Made by a program: the position numbers and the translations under genes. Shown in pieces: positions 38,144-45,776 of a stretch of 64,000 nt of DNA. The notes under the pieces are model-generated. The model searched no databases. It was not told the DNA's origin and saw nothing but the letters and a program-made list of their open reading frames with translations. This stretch comes from Leptospira idonii (lineage in GTDB: Bacteria; Spirochaetota; Leptospiria; Leptospirales; Leptospiraceae). How positions within the stretch are numbered: position 1 is the first letter of the stretch; each line of letters opens with the position of its first letter. The stretch is from assembly GCF_004770995.1 (NCBI RefSeq), contig NZ_RQHW01000031.1, forward strand, positions 62,001 through 126,000, given 5' to 3'.

Positions 38144-38650
38144 TTATGTTTTTTCTGACTCAATTTTGTCTAATATAACCATCGGCTCGTCCTGCTGGAC
38201 GATCTCTCCAGCCTTTTTCAAAATTTCATTCACTTTACAATCGAATGGCGCTTTGATTGCATTCTCCATTTTCATGGCTTCTAAGATCAAAATCGTTTCT
38301 CCCGCCTTGAACTTTTTCCCTACTTCTGCCAGCATTTGTATGATTTTTCCGGGCATCGGACTTTTGATTTCGGGAGAGTTTTGCGTAGCAAGTGCCAATT
38401 CTCTTTCCTTTCTTTTGAAAGACCAAGTTTCTCCGGAAAGATGAAGAAAGATTTCATTCCCAACGGGAAGGTAGGTGAGTTTTCTTCCGTCTTCAAATTC
38501 GATTTCTCCACCTGCGGGGAAAAAATCTTTCCTGGAAGATAGAGGAGGAATGGATACGGAGTTCACTGCATTCTTTCGAATGACTTTGATTTGGTTTTCG
38601 GAAACGATCAGAGAGATGTCTCCTTCGTTCGTTTCAAATCGGTGGATCAT
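38144..38650 (-). CDS. Biotin carboxyl carrier-type protein
   Basis: 168 aa from the ATG at 38650, which overlaps the stop of the biotin carboxylase gene (ATGA). The C-terminal 75 residues are a biotinyl domain with the modified Lys in LEAMKMENAIKAPFD, preceded by KSPMPGKIIQM. The N-terminal 90 residues form a beta-rich domain like the linker of methylcrotonyl/propionyl-CoA carboxylase alpha chains. Together with the upstream gene it makes a split alpha chain. No carboxyltransferase gene is adjacent. Confidence 0.88.
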   Translation of the reverse strand: MIHRFETNEGDISLIVSENQIKVIRKNAVNSVSIPPLSSRKDFFPAGGEIEFEDGRKLTYLPVGNEIFLHLSGETWSFKRKERELALATQNSPEIKSPMPGKIIQMLAEVGKKFKAGETILILEAMKMENAIKAPFDCKVNEILKKAGEIVQQDEPMVILDKIESEKT

Positions 38651-40086
38651 ACGGATGCCTCCTTCCAAGGATCGGAAACCGTTTTTAAAGAAGAAGCGAA
38701 AGCGGCAAAAGAAAGTTTTTCTTCAGCGCTAATATTTTGATGCAGAAGTTCTTTTTCATTTCCTGCAATGAAGTGAGTGGAAACCAAACCTTCCCGAAAC
38801 CCTTCCGCATCCACTAAGTTTCTCAGAAACCCAGTGTTCGTAATGGGACCGAATACGATCGTGTTTTTCAACGCTTCCACCATTTTATCGATCGCTTCCG
38901 AACGTGTGGGCGCCCAAACGATGAGTTTAGCGATCATAGGATCATAATATAATGATATTTCGGAACCGGAAACAATCCCTGAATCGACTCGAATTCCTTC
39001 TCCTTCCGGAAAACGTGCAGAATGTATCTTCCCGATGGAAGGAAGAAAATGATTGGAAGGATCTTCCGCATAGATACGGACTTCGATGGCATGTCCTTTT
39101 TGTTCCGGTGCGGAAGGGAGTTTTTCTCCTTCAGCCACTCGGATCTGAAGTTCCACAAGATCCAAACCGGTCGTCATTTCCGTGACAGGATGTTCCACCT
39201 GAAGACGAGTGTTCATTTCCAGAAAATAAAACTCGCCACTTTCACCTAATATGAATTCTACGGTTCCGGCCCCTTCGTATTGAACGGACTTCGCCGCTTG
39301 TACTGCAGCTTCGGCCATCTTCGCCTTAAGTTCCTTAGAAAAACGAGGGGCAGGAGTTTCTTCCACTACCTTTTGGTGCCTTCTCTGCAAAGAACAATCT
39401 CTCTCATGAAGATGGATCACGTTTCCGTGCTGATCACCAAACACTTGAAACTCGACGTGTCTAGGATTGAGAATGTATTTTTCCAGAAGGATTCGATCGT
39501 CTCCGAAAGCGGAAAGTGCTTCTCTTTTGGCGGATAAAATGGAAGATTCCAACTCTTCGAAAGAGTCGACTCTTCTCATACCTTTTCCCCCTCCTCCCGC
39601 ACTCGCTTTGGCCATGATGGGAAAACCTATTTTTTTAGCTTCCGACTGGAACTTTTCCATAGATTGATCGTTGCCTTCATATCCTGGAACTACGGGAACT
39701 CCGAACTTGGCAACTAACAGACGTGAACCGATTTTATCTCCCATCGCTCGGATGGAATCGGGTTTAGGACCTAGGAAATGAATTCCTTTGGATTTCAATT
39801 TTTCGGCAAACTCCGCATTCTCGGAAAGAAATCCGTAACCGGGATGCACTGCATCCGCTTTTGTCTCTTCGCAGGCTTGTAGGATTTTATCCTGATCCAA
39901 ATAAGAAAGTCTGGGTTCGGGAGGACCGATCCAAAATGCTTCATCCGCAAGACGTACATACAAACTGTCCTTGTCCGCATCCGAATAGACCGCTACAGTT
40001 TTGATTCCCAGACGTTTCGCCGTTCGAATCACTCGAACAGCAATTTCCCCTCGATTTGCGATTAGAATTTTTTTGATGGAAGGCAT
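38647..40086 (-). CDS. Biotin carboxylase (acyl-CoA carboxylase alpha-type)
   Basis: 479 aa from MPSIKKILIANRGEIAVRVI at 40086; the open frame reaches back to 40125 but the preceding residues are not family-like. ATP-grasp enzyme that carboxylates biotin. Visible motifs are ADAVHPGYGFLSENAEFAE, the glycine loop KASAGGGGKGMR, EFQVFGDQHGNVIHLHERDCS, the metal site YFLEMNTRLQVEHPVTE, and MIAKLIVW near the end. It pairs with the following biotin-carrier gene. The alternative acyl-CoA substrates (acetyl, propionyl, methylcrotonyl) cannot be distinguished without the carboxyltransferase. Confidence 0.9.
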   Translation of the reverse strand: MPSIKKILIANRGEIAVRVIRTAKRLGIKTVAVYSDADKDSLYVRLADEAFWIGPPEPRLSYLDQDKILQACEETKADAVHPGYGFLSENAEFAEKLKSKGIHFLGPKPDSIRAMGDKIGSRLLVAKFGVPVVPGYEGNDQSMEKFQSEAKKIGFPIMAKASAGGGGKGMRRVDSFEELESSILSAKREALSAFGDDRILLEKYILNPRHVEFQVFGDQHGNVIHLHERDCSLQRRHQKVVEETPAPRFSKELKAKMAEAAVQAAKSVQYEGAGTVEFILGESGEFYFLEMNTRLQVEHPVTEMTTGLDLVELQIRVAEGEKLPSAPEQKGHAIEVRIYAEDPSNHFLPSIGKIHSARFPEGEGIRVDSGIVSGSEISLYYDPMIAKLIVWAPTRSEAIDKMVEALKNTIVFGPITNTGFLRNLVDAEGFREGLVSTHFIAGNEKELLHQNISAEEKLSFAAFASSLKTVSDPWKEASV

Positions 40087-40127
40087 GAGTAGAATCAGAC
40101 TCCAGTATCTAAGAAAATAAATCAACC

Positions 40128-42158
40128 ATGTTTGGAAGCGAGTTGACCCGTAGGTTTTTTGCCTTCTTGTGGATGGGAATGAAAAAATTTCGGGAAAATC
40201 TATCGGAATCCGATCGATTGTTTTTCTTTTACGGCGTCTCTTTTCTGGCCTTATTCACAATCTTTCGCATCTTGTTTTTCTCCATCTATTCCTACAGAAT
40301 CCAGGAACTTCATTTAACTTCCATTTTACAATCGTTCTTAATCGGAATTCGTTTCGACTTGGCCACAATAGGAATGCTTTTGGGAGTTTGTTACATCCTT
40401 TCCCAAATACCATATCTCAATCGTTTTTCGTTCTTTCGTTTTATATGGTCCTTTCCTCCTCTGCCTATATTCGCCTGGTGTATAGGCCATCTTTCCGGTG
40501 ATTTATTATATTACGAAAATGCAAATAAACATATAGGTTACGAAGCAGTCGTGTTTTTGGGAGACCTTCCCATCCTTATCAAATCCGCCTTTCAAGAGAA
40601 TCCGATCGCCGCAGGACTTACTTCCGCAGCAATTCTCTGTTTTTTTGCAGCAGCTCCCTATTTCTACGGAAAGAACTTATTTCCCAAAGAGAACAAACAA
40701 AAATCCCTGCTCTCCTCTTCCTTACGCCTTCTTCTTTCCTTTCTGATCGTAGGGATTCTTGTTCGAGGAGGGGTTCAAGAAACCCCCTTACGTGCAAGCA
40801 ACGCCATCCATACGAACGATACTCTGATCAACAACATTCCGTTGAACGGGATTTATACGACGATCATGGATTTTAAAAGTCAATCGATCCCTGAATCCCT
40901 TCGAATGGACTTAAACGAAGCAGCCTCCATCGTTAAAAAAGAAATCGATTACGAAGGAGCCGAGTTTATCAACCATCCGGACTATCCGATTCTCAGAAAA
41001 CAAAAGGAAACAAATCCGGGAATACCGCCTAATATCGTTTTGGTTTTACAAGAATCATGGACAGGAAAATTCGTTTGGCCTATTACGGATGGAAAGGTAA
41101 ACGGAAAAGAACTCGCACCTTTTTATAACAAAATCGCAAAACAAGGACATAGCTTTAAGAATTTTTTTGCCAACGGAGGAAGGACTTCCAACGGACTACT
41201 TTCCATTCTTACGGGAATTCCGGACAGACCCGGCCTAACAGCGGTTCGCACTCACCAGGTTTTAGGAAACTTTTCAGGATTGGGAAATATATTTCAAAAA
41301 TGGGGGTATGAAACCATTTTTGTGACGGGAGATGATCTGCAATTCGACAGTTTGGGAACGATCCTCCCTCACTGGGGATTCCAAAAATTAATCGGCAAAA
41401 AAGAAATCGAATCCTTAAACAAATATAAGATCGGTGCTTGGGGATACGACGATCAGAATCTCTTCGAAATCCTAAAAGAAGAGATGGATCTCTCTCATAG
41501 AAAAGGAAAACCGTTTTTGGGAACCGTGCTTACGATGACAACCCATTACCCTTATAAAGTTCCAGATCCAAAATTCGAAATCTTCGATGCGTCCGTTCCC
41601 GATTACGACTATCTGAATACCTATCATTATGCGGATTGGGCGATTTCCGATTTCATCTCCAAAGCGGAGAAGTCGCCTTACTTTAAAAATACGATTTTCG
41701 TCTTTGTGGCAGACCACACACATCATCGTTATTTGAATTATTTTGAAGACAGAAATGTTCCCCTTCTCTTCTGGTCTCCCGGAAAAATCAAACCCAAACT
41801 GGATGAAAGACAAAGTTCTCAATTGGATGTTCTTCCCACTATTTTGGGTTTGGTGGGAAAAGAAACCCTGTTCTCCGCAATGGGAAGAAATTTATTCGCA
41901 CCGAACAATGATAAATCTTCCGCTTACTTCGCATACGGGGCCGCCTTCGGCTGGGTGGAAAACAATCAATTCTTTTACAGATGGGTGGATGGAAACAAAG
42001 ACTTCATATTCACCGCCTACCCACCGTATACGGAACACCGAGAATGCCATCAAACTCCCGTTTTATGTCTTCCTTCTTTCGAAAAATCAAAAGCATTTTT
42101 CAACGTATCCTTAGAACTAATGAATCGAAACAAAGTATTTCCCGGCGGAGCTTTATAA
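40128..42158 (+). CDS. LTA synthase-like sulfatase-fold phosphoglycerol transferase
   Basis: 676 aa. Five or so N-terminal membrane helices (about residues 30-220) are followed by a large periplasmic alkaline-phosphatase/sulfatase-fold domain (about 300-640). The catalytic Thr lies in GGRTSNGLLSILTG, metal ligands in VLQESWTG and FVADHTHHRY. This is the layout of LtaS/MdoB enzymes, which transfer phosphoglycerol or phosphoethanolamine head groups from lipids to sugars or glycerol. Spirochaetes lack classic LTA, so the acceptor may be a periplasmic glucan or LPS. The ATG at 40128 is used; Met at 40176 is an alternative. The stop overlaps the next start by one base. Confidence 0.87.
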   Translation: MFGSELTRRFFAFLWMGMKKFRENLSESDRLFFFYGVSFLALFTIFRILFFSIYSYRIQELHLTSILQSFLIGIRFDLATIGMLLGVCYILSQIPYLNRFSFFRFIWSFPPLPIFAWCIGHLSGDLLYYENANKHIGYEAVVFLGDLPILIKSAFQENPIAAGLTSAAILCFFAAAPYFYGKNLFPKENKQKSLLSSSLRLLLSFLIVGILVRGGVQETPLRASNAIHTNDTLINNIPLNGIYTTIMDFKSQSIPESLRMDLNEAASIVKKEIDYEGAEFINHPDYPILRKQKETNPGIPPNIVLVLQESWTGKFVWPITDGKVNGKELAPFYNKIAKQGHSFKNFFANGGRTSNGLLSILTGIPDRPGLTAVRTHQVLGNFSGLGNIFQKWGYETIFVTGDDLQFDSLGTILPHWGFQKLIGKKEIESLNKYKIGAWGYDDQNLFEILKEEMDLSHRKGKPFLGTVLTMTTHYPYKVPDPKFEIFDASVPDYDYLNTYHYADWAISDFISKAEKSPYFKNTIFVFVADHTHHRYLNYFEDRNVPLLFWSPGKIKPKLDERQSSQLDVLPTILGLVGKETLFSAMGRNLFAPNNDKSSAYFAYGAAFGWVENNQFFYRWVDGNKDFIFTAYPPYTEHRECHQTPVLCLPSFEKSKAFFNVSLELMNRNKVFPGGAL

Positions 42159-42775
42159 TGTCCATACGCAAAAAAATCCAAAACACACCCGTAGGTTTGG
42201 AAAGAAACATGAGCGTTTCTTTTTGGTGGTTATTCGACCAGATACCTCCCCGCGCTTTCATCGAATCCAAAATATACGACCGATACCATGACATCAGCCT
42301 GCTTTTGGAAATCGATCTTGCCAAACAAGTCGTGATTGGATGCGAAATAGAAGAAAGAAGAACTCCTTTCGGCACCTGTCCCGGGGCCATTCAAAGTTAT
42401 CATTTTTTGACAGGTAAAAAATTCAATCGCCCCGCTTTGGAAATCGCAGTGAGAGAAAACATTCCTGCCTCCAAAAACGGATGCATTCGAATCGATCAGC
42501 TTCTCTATTATGCAGTGGACAATTTCGTCTCCGCATTGGGTTACGAATTAAAAAGCCGCCAAATCCCCGATAAATGGAACGAAGAAAGACATGCTCCCGA
42601 TGCAGAACCTTTCGACAAAAGAAGCGCAGCAGTTCACCAATGGTGGATCCGAGATCGAGTCATGAAGAACAGTTGTTTTACGATGAGCAAACAGTTTCAA
42701 AACGAAGAAGCCAAAATTCCTCTTCAAAAAGAACCTACCATCACTACGATGCTTCTTGCCATGAGGAAGTCCTAA
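42158..42775 (+). CDS. DUF2889 family protein
   Basis: 205 aa starting at ATG 42158, which shares one base with the preceding stop (TAATG), so translation is coupled. It matches DUF2889 in outline: HDISLLLEIDLAKQVVIGCEIEERRTPFGTCPGAIQSYHFLTGKKFN. This is the domain of unknown function with a conserved R-P-x-x-x-C near the middle. It also carries the GCIRIDQLLYYAVDNFVSALGYELK helix region seen in relatives. No signal peptide or membrane helix. Function unknown. Confidence 0.75.
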   Translation: MSIRKKIQNTPVGLERNMSVSFWWLFDQIPPRAFIESKIYDRYHDISLLLEIDLAKQVVIGCEIEERRTPFGTCPGAIQSYHFLTGKKFNRPALEIAVRENIPASKNGCIRIDQLLYYAVDNFVSALGYELKSRQIPDKWNEERHAPDAEPFDKRSAAVHQWWIRDRVMKNSCFTMSKQFQNEEAKIPLQKEPTITTMLLAMRKS

Positions 42776-42825
42776 GCCGAGATTCATTTCTAGTTCTCCG
42801 ATTTAAGAACTTTTCATCTTTCCTT

Positions 42826-42930
42826 AGGGCGCCTCGCAATGGATTCAGGAATCAATCCTTTATTGAGGAAGCGATCCGGCTCTCCCTCGACGGGGGCGCT
42901 CGGTCGATCCGTGGCGCTGGGGGGAAGAGC
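42826..42930. repeat. GC-rich structured intergenic element
   Basis: In the 435-base gap after DUF2889, 105 bases are markedly GC-rich against AT-rich flanks. They contain the palindrome GGCGCC (42828-42833), GGATTCAGGAATCAATCC, and CGACGGGGGCGCTCGGTCGATC. No protein-like frame was found. The composition suits a dispersed palindromic element or structured RNA. The rest of the gap (42931-43210) is AT-rich with no gene visible. Confidence 0.4.
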
Positions 42931-43210
42931 TTTAGAATTCTGATCCTATACGACCAGATCTCCCTACAGACCCAAACAATGATTTGGACTTACTTTCGTT
43001 AAATTTTGAGAGAGATTTGGTGTAAAAATCAAAAAATTTATCCTGATAAGAATAAATTTTCTTGAATCACAGGCTTCGATTAGTTAGAGTTATACGTAAT
43101 TTTCATGATGCACTTTTATGTATTTATTATATTCCTACAACTAAAAGCTGCCTAGTCGATTATTATCTTACAAATACAATCATTTAAAACAAAACGGACA
43201 GAAAGAATTT

Positions 43211-43765
43211 ATGAACTTTAAACAAGAAAAAGCAAAAACAAAGATTACCTTTACCATTAATAGCGACTCTTTAGAATATTCGATGAAGGACAATAGACAG
43301 GACACTTATGCCCTCATTCCCTTGGAGGACATTGAAAATGATAAATCAATCATTGATAATGAGGTTCAAACTGCAATCAACAAAAAAGCGGCTCCAATAT
43401 TAGGTGCACTAACAGGTATTACTGTCTTCCTCTATGCGAAGATAACAGACACCGTTCCATACCTAGCTATACCGATAGTATTTATTTGCGCACTCACTTT
43501 ACGTCTACTGCTCAAACACTATGCGATTAAGTATACCGTTTTAAATTCAAAAAAACAAAAGATTTATATTTTGCATGATAATTCGCACGATATGATCCTT
43601 GAGAATATATTCTATCAAAGAAATAAATATTTAAGAGACAACTTCACACTCATCGACGAAAAAAAACCTATTTCTGACGAGCTAAACAAGTTTCTTTGGT
43701 TGAAAAGGTTAGGCGCCATTAGTGAAGAAGAATACGAAACCTATAAAAGCAAATTAAATCAATGA
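43211..43765 (+). CDS. SHOCT-like two-helix membrane protein, AT-rich
   Basis: 184 aa. A polar N-terminal domain of about 55 residues is followed by two adjacent membrane helices (about 62-77 and 83-101), a beta-rich segment (YTVLNSKKQKIYILHDN) and a C-terminal helix pair FLWLKRLGAISEEEYETYK. The last has the pattern of SHOCT domains (L-x2-G-x-I-[ST]-x-E-E-[FY]). The gene is clearly more AT-rich than its neighbours and stands alone between a GC-rich element and a toxin-antitoxin relic, which points to acquisition by transfer. Function unknown. Confidence 0.6.
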   Translation: MNFKQEKAKTKITFTINSDSLEYSMKDNRQDTYALIPLEDIENDKSIIDNEVQTAINKKAAPILGALTGITVFLYAKITDTVPYLAIPIVFICALTLRLLLKHYAIKYTVLNSKKQKIYILHDNSHDMILENIFYQRNKYLRDNFTLIDEKKPISDELNKFLWLKRLGAISEEEYETYKSKLNQ

Positions 43766-43792
43766 CGATACTAGAAGTTTCAAGCGAAACAA

Positions 43793-43967
43793 CTAAGACC
43801 AAATAACTTTCAATCCAGAAACTTTATATTTCTTTATTTCCGAATCTTTAGAGATGAATGTAAGTTTTCTAGAGATACATTGCCAAATAAGCATTCGATC
43901 GAAAAGATCTTCATGAAAACCTTCTTTCAAATTGAGATTTGAGTTCCCCGACCTGGAAAGATTTCAT
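43793..43967 (-). pseudogene. Relic of a Phd/YefM-PIN toxin-antitoxin module
   Basis: Minus-strand reading from the ATG at 43967 gives MKSFQVGELKSQFER, the typical start of Phd/YefM-family antitoxins, then a stop at 43912. From 43918 another frame reads FHEDLFDRMLIWQCISRKL, then TFISKDSEIKKYK and VSGLKVIWS to the stop at 43793. This is the C-terminal end of a PIN-domain (VapC) toxin: H-x-D-x-F-D-R-x-L-I-x-Q and the final K-V-I-W. About 60 antitoxin and 80-90 toxin residues expected between are missing, so an internal deletion joined both ends. Non-functional. Confidence 0.75.
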
Positions 43968-43979
43968 ATTACTTTAATT

Positions 43980-43996
43980 TTGTCTCAAGTTGACAA
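43980..43996 (-). promoter_or_regulatory. Inverted repeat upstream of the antitoxin relic
   Basis: TTGTC (43980-43984)-N7-GACAA (43992-43996), 13 bases upstream of the relic antitoxin ATG. The place and size suit the autoregulatory operator of a Phd-type module. Confidence 0.45.
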
Positions 43997-44065
43997 GAAA
44001 ATAGTTTTTATTTTTCTAGTTCCGTAAAATTGGTTTTCATCCATTCCACATAACTACTCTTATCA

Positions 44066-45133
44066 CTACTCTACAACTGTCATTTCAAACCACTCGTCCC
44101 TCGTTTCCGGTTCGACGAACTTATCGATGACATAACTCATTCCTGCATCTATAGGCATTTCCATCATACTGTATTTATCCGTTTTTCCTTCCAATACATA
44201 GAACTCCCCTTCGGTTCCTACTTCCCAAAATTCATATGCATCTTCCGAACCCGAGGGAACTTGTTTCCATAAAACCAGATTGTCATCGTCGTTGAGTTTG
44301 ATACGAATGAATTCCCCTTCTTCAAAAGAATATCGGAGTAACTCCTCTTCTTGGGAAACCACCAATTCTCCTTGTTCATCGTAGTATTGATGATTGTTCA
44401 TAAGAAAATTCAATACCGTTAAATAATAAGGATTCACCGCTTTTTTATACCACGGTTTGGGATCTCCATGCCATCCTAAATAAAATGCAGTGAGTTCTGA
44501 TATTTCGGAACCTTCCAAATCTTCGCATTCGATCATAATATCATTAGGGAACTTTTTGTACGCATATTCAGCCGTCTTAATATCTCCTTCCTCATCTCCT
44601 TTTTGATAAAGATCTATGGCACCAAATGAATGTAAGGATTCATGGGCGATCGTTGCAGAGAGTACGATTCCGTTCTCTTTATGAATCAAACAAACATCAA
44701 TCGACTGACCCTCACCGCCAACATGAATGTCTTCATGATGTGCTATACTTTCGTTGTTCAATAAAAAGATAATATGAATTTGATAAGAAGGATATTGTTC
44801 TTTAAGTTGTTCCATCATATCGCTTGCATCTTTATATTCCAGTTGTTCCGCAATTTGATGGGCAGCCTCTTCGCTTCCTGAAGAGGCTCCGGTCTCACTT
44901 AAATCGGCGAGGATCGTGTCGGAATCGGGGTTGAGACACAAACATTCGAAATTCACATCCGCATTGTATCCGGATGCTTGGGAAACAATCCAGGCCATTG
45001 CTTCTTCCACTTTCGCCCATGTTTCCGATTTTTCTTCTTCTCCCCACTCGTTCCCTTTTTCAGATACGAAAACTCCCACTGCCAGACAGTTTCCTAAAAG
45101 TTTTTTGGCAGACCCGCTCCAAGTAGTATCCAT
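44066..45133 (-). CDS. HExxHxxGxxD metalloprotease-like protein, unknown family
   Basis: 355 aa from the ATG at 45133, which follows GAGGTTGTCT; the frame is open four codons further but that TTG start is less likely. No signal peptide. The centre holds TIAHESLHSFGAIDLYQ, an HExxHxxGxxD zinc-site pattern of metzincin-like or related proteases. The N-terminal 150 residues (GSAKKLLGNCLAVGVFVSE, YQIHIIFLLNNES) could form an alpha/beta domain. The C-terminal third is acidic and beta-rich (EFIRIKLNDDDNLVLWKQV). The surroundings are accessory, so an effector, toxin or phage-related role is possible but not shown. Confidence 0.55.
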   Translation of the reverse strand: MDTTWSGSAKKLLGNCLAVGVFVSEKGNEWGEEEKSETWAKVEEAMAWIVSQASGYNADVNFECLCLNPDSDTILADLSETGASSGSEEAAHQIAEQLEYKDASDMMEQLKEQYPSYQIHIIFLLNNESIAHHEDIHVGGEGQSIDVCLIHKENGIVLSATIAHESLHSFGAIDLYQKGDEEGDIKTAEYAYKKFPNDIMIECEDLEGSEISELTAFYLGWHGDPKPWYKKAVNPYYLTVLNFLMNNHQYYDEQGELVVSQEEELLRYSFEEGEFIRIKLNDDDNLVLWKQVPSGSEDAYEFWEVGTEGEFYVLEGKTDKYSMMEMPIDAGMSYVIDKFVEPETRDEWFEMTVVE

Positions 45134-45234
45134 AGACAACCTCAATCAATTTATTGCAGAATTGCTTGGTTTATACTTAAAAAAGAAAGTTGTAAAGATA
45201 TTTTAGAATGTTTCTTTTTATCAAAAAGTTTTTT

Positions 45235-45345
45235 CGCGATAGGGATGCGGAGGGCAAGGGTCGGAACGACCGAAGCGTCAGCGGAGCCCGGAGAAGCCCG
45301 GCCCCGACAAACAAGGGTAAAATTCGTCGGGGATCGCCCTGTACA
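45235..45345. repeat. GC-rich structured intergenic element
   Basis: About 110 bases of high GC between AT-rich flanks. It contains GGTCG-GAA-CGACC (45259-45271) and the stem CCCCGAC (45302-45308) / GTCGGGG (45326-45332), plus GCCCGGAGAAGCCCGG. On the minus strand it directly follows the SFPDFK-repeat gene and could act as its terminator. From memory it resembles GC-rich units scattered between genes of saprophytic Leptospira; a genome search is needed to confirm that it is repeated. Confidence 0.45.
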
Positions 45346-45349
45346 TTCT

Positions 45350-45661
45350 TTAACGGACTCCCGGAAAAGAATTCACATATTGGATTTTAAAGTCGGGGAA
45401 AGACTTTACGATTTGGACTTTGAAGTCAGGAAAAGAATTGACAATTTGCCATTTTCCGCACTCGCTCGGAAAGGAATTGACTTGCTTCACTTTCAGATCG
45501 GGGAAAGACTCCACTACTTGCACCTTAAAGTCAGGAAAGGAATCTACGAACTTCACCTTGCCATAAAGTTTTTTCCCTCCGTAACTGCAGTCCGAGCCGA
45601 TTTTTCCTGCGAACAGTGAAGTCGTCGTCAGCAGTAAAACGAACGCTATTCCTAATTTCAT
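45350..45661 (-). CDS. Exported protein built of 11-residue SFPDFK repeats
   Basis: 103 aa. A signal peptide (MKLGIAFVLLLTTTSLFAG) is followed by six repeats of about 11 residues around the core V-x-SFPDFKV. SFP occurs at residues 41, 52, 63, 76, 87 and 98, that is two runs of three repeats split by a two-residue insertion (SECGKW). Cys 25 and Cys 68 could form a disulfide. Alternating hydrophobic residues predict one beta-strand per repeat, a small solenoid or barrel in the periplasm or outside the cell. Function unknown. Confidence 0.7.
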   Translation of the reverse strand: MKLGIAFVLLLTTTSLFAGKIGSDCSYGGKKLYGKVKFVDSFPDFKVQVVESFPDLKVKQVNSFPSECGKWQIVNSFPDFKVQIVKSFPDFKIQYVNSFPGVR

Positions 45662-45776
45662 ACAAACACCTTGCTTCTATTTTTTGATCTTTTATCTTGA
45701 GTCGTTTCGAAGATTTGCAAGCACTATATGAAATAAAAAACTCGATTTTTATTTCCAAGGTTGGATTCTTTCGCAA

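Noticed and set aside
42574..43002. 142-aa ORF over the end of DUF2889 and the GC-rich element
   Set aside because: Low-complexity Arg/Ser-rich product in a shadow frame of DUF2889, continuing through structured GC-rich DNA; not protein-like.
45235..45345. Integron attC-like site
   Set aside because: The palindromic core lacks the GTTRRRY boxes and paired R/L sites of attC, and no integrase gene is in the window.
45245..45619. 124-aa + strand ORF with regular repeats
   Set aside because: It is the antisense reading of the SFPDFK-repeat gene; the minus-strand frame has a signal peptide and better repeat structure.
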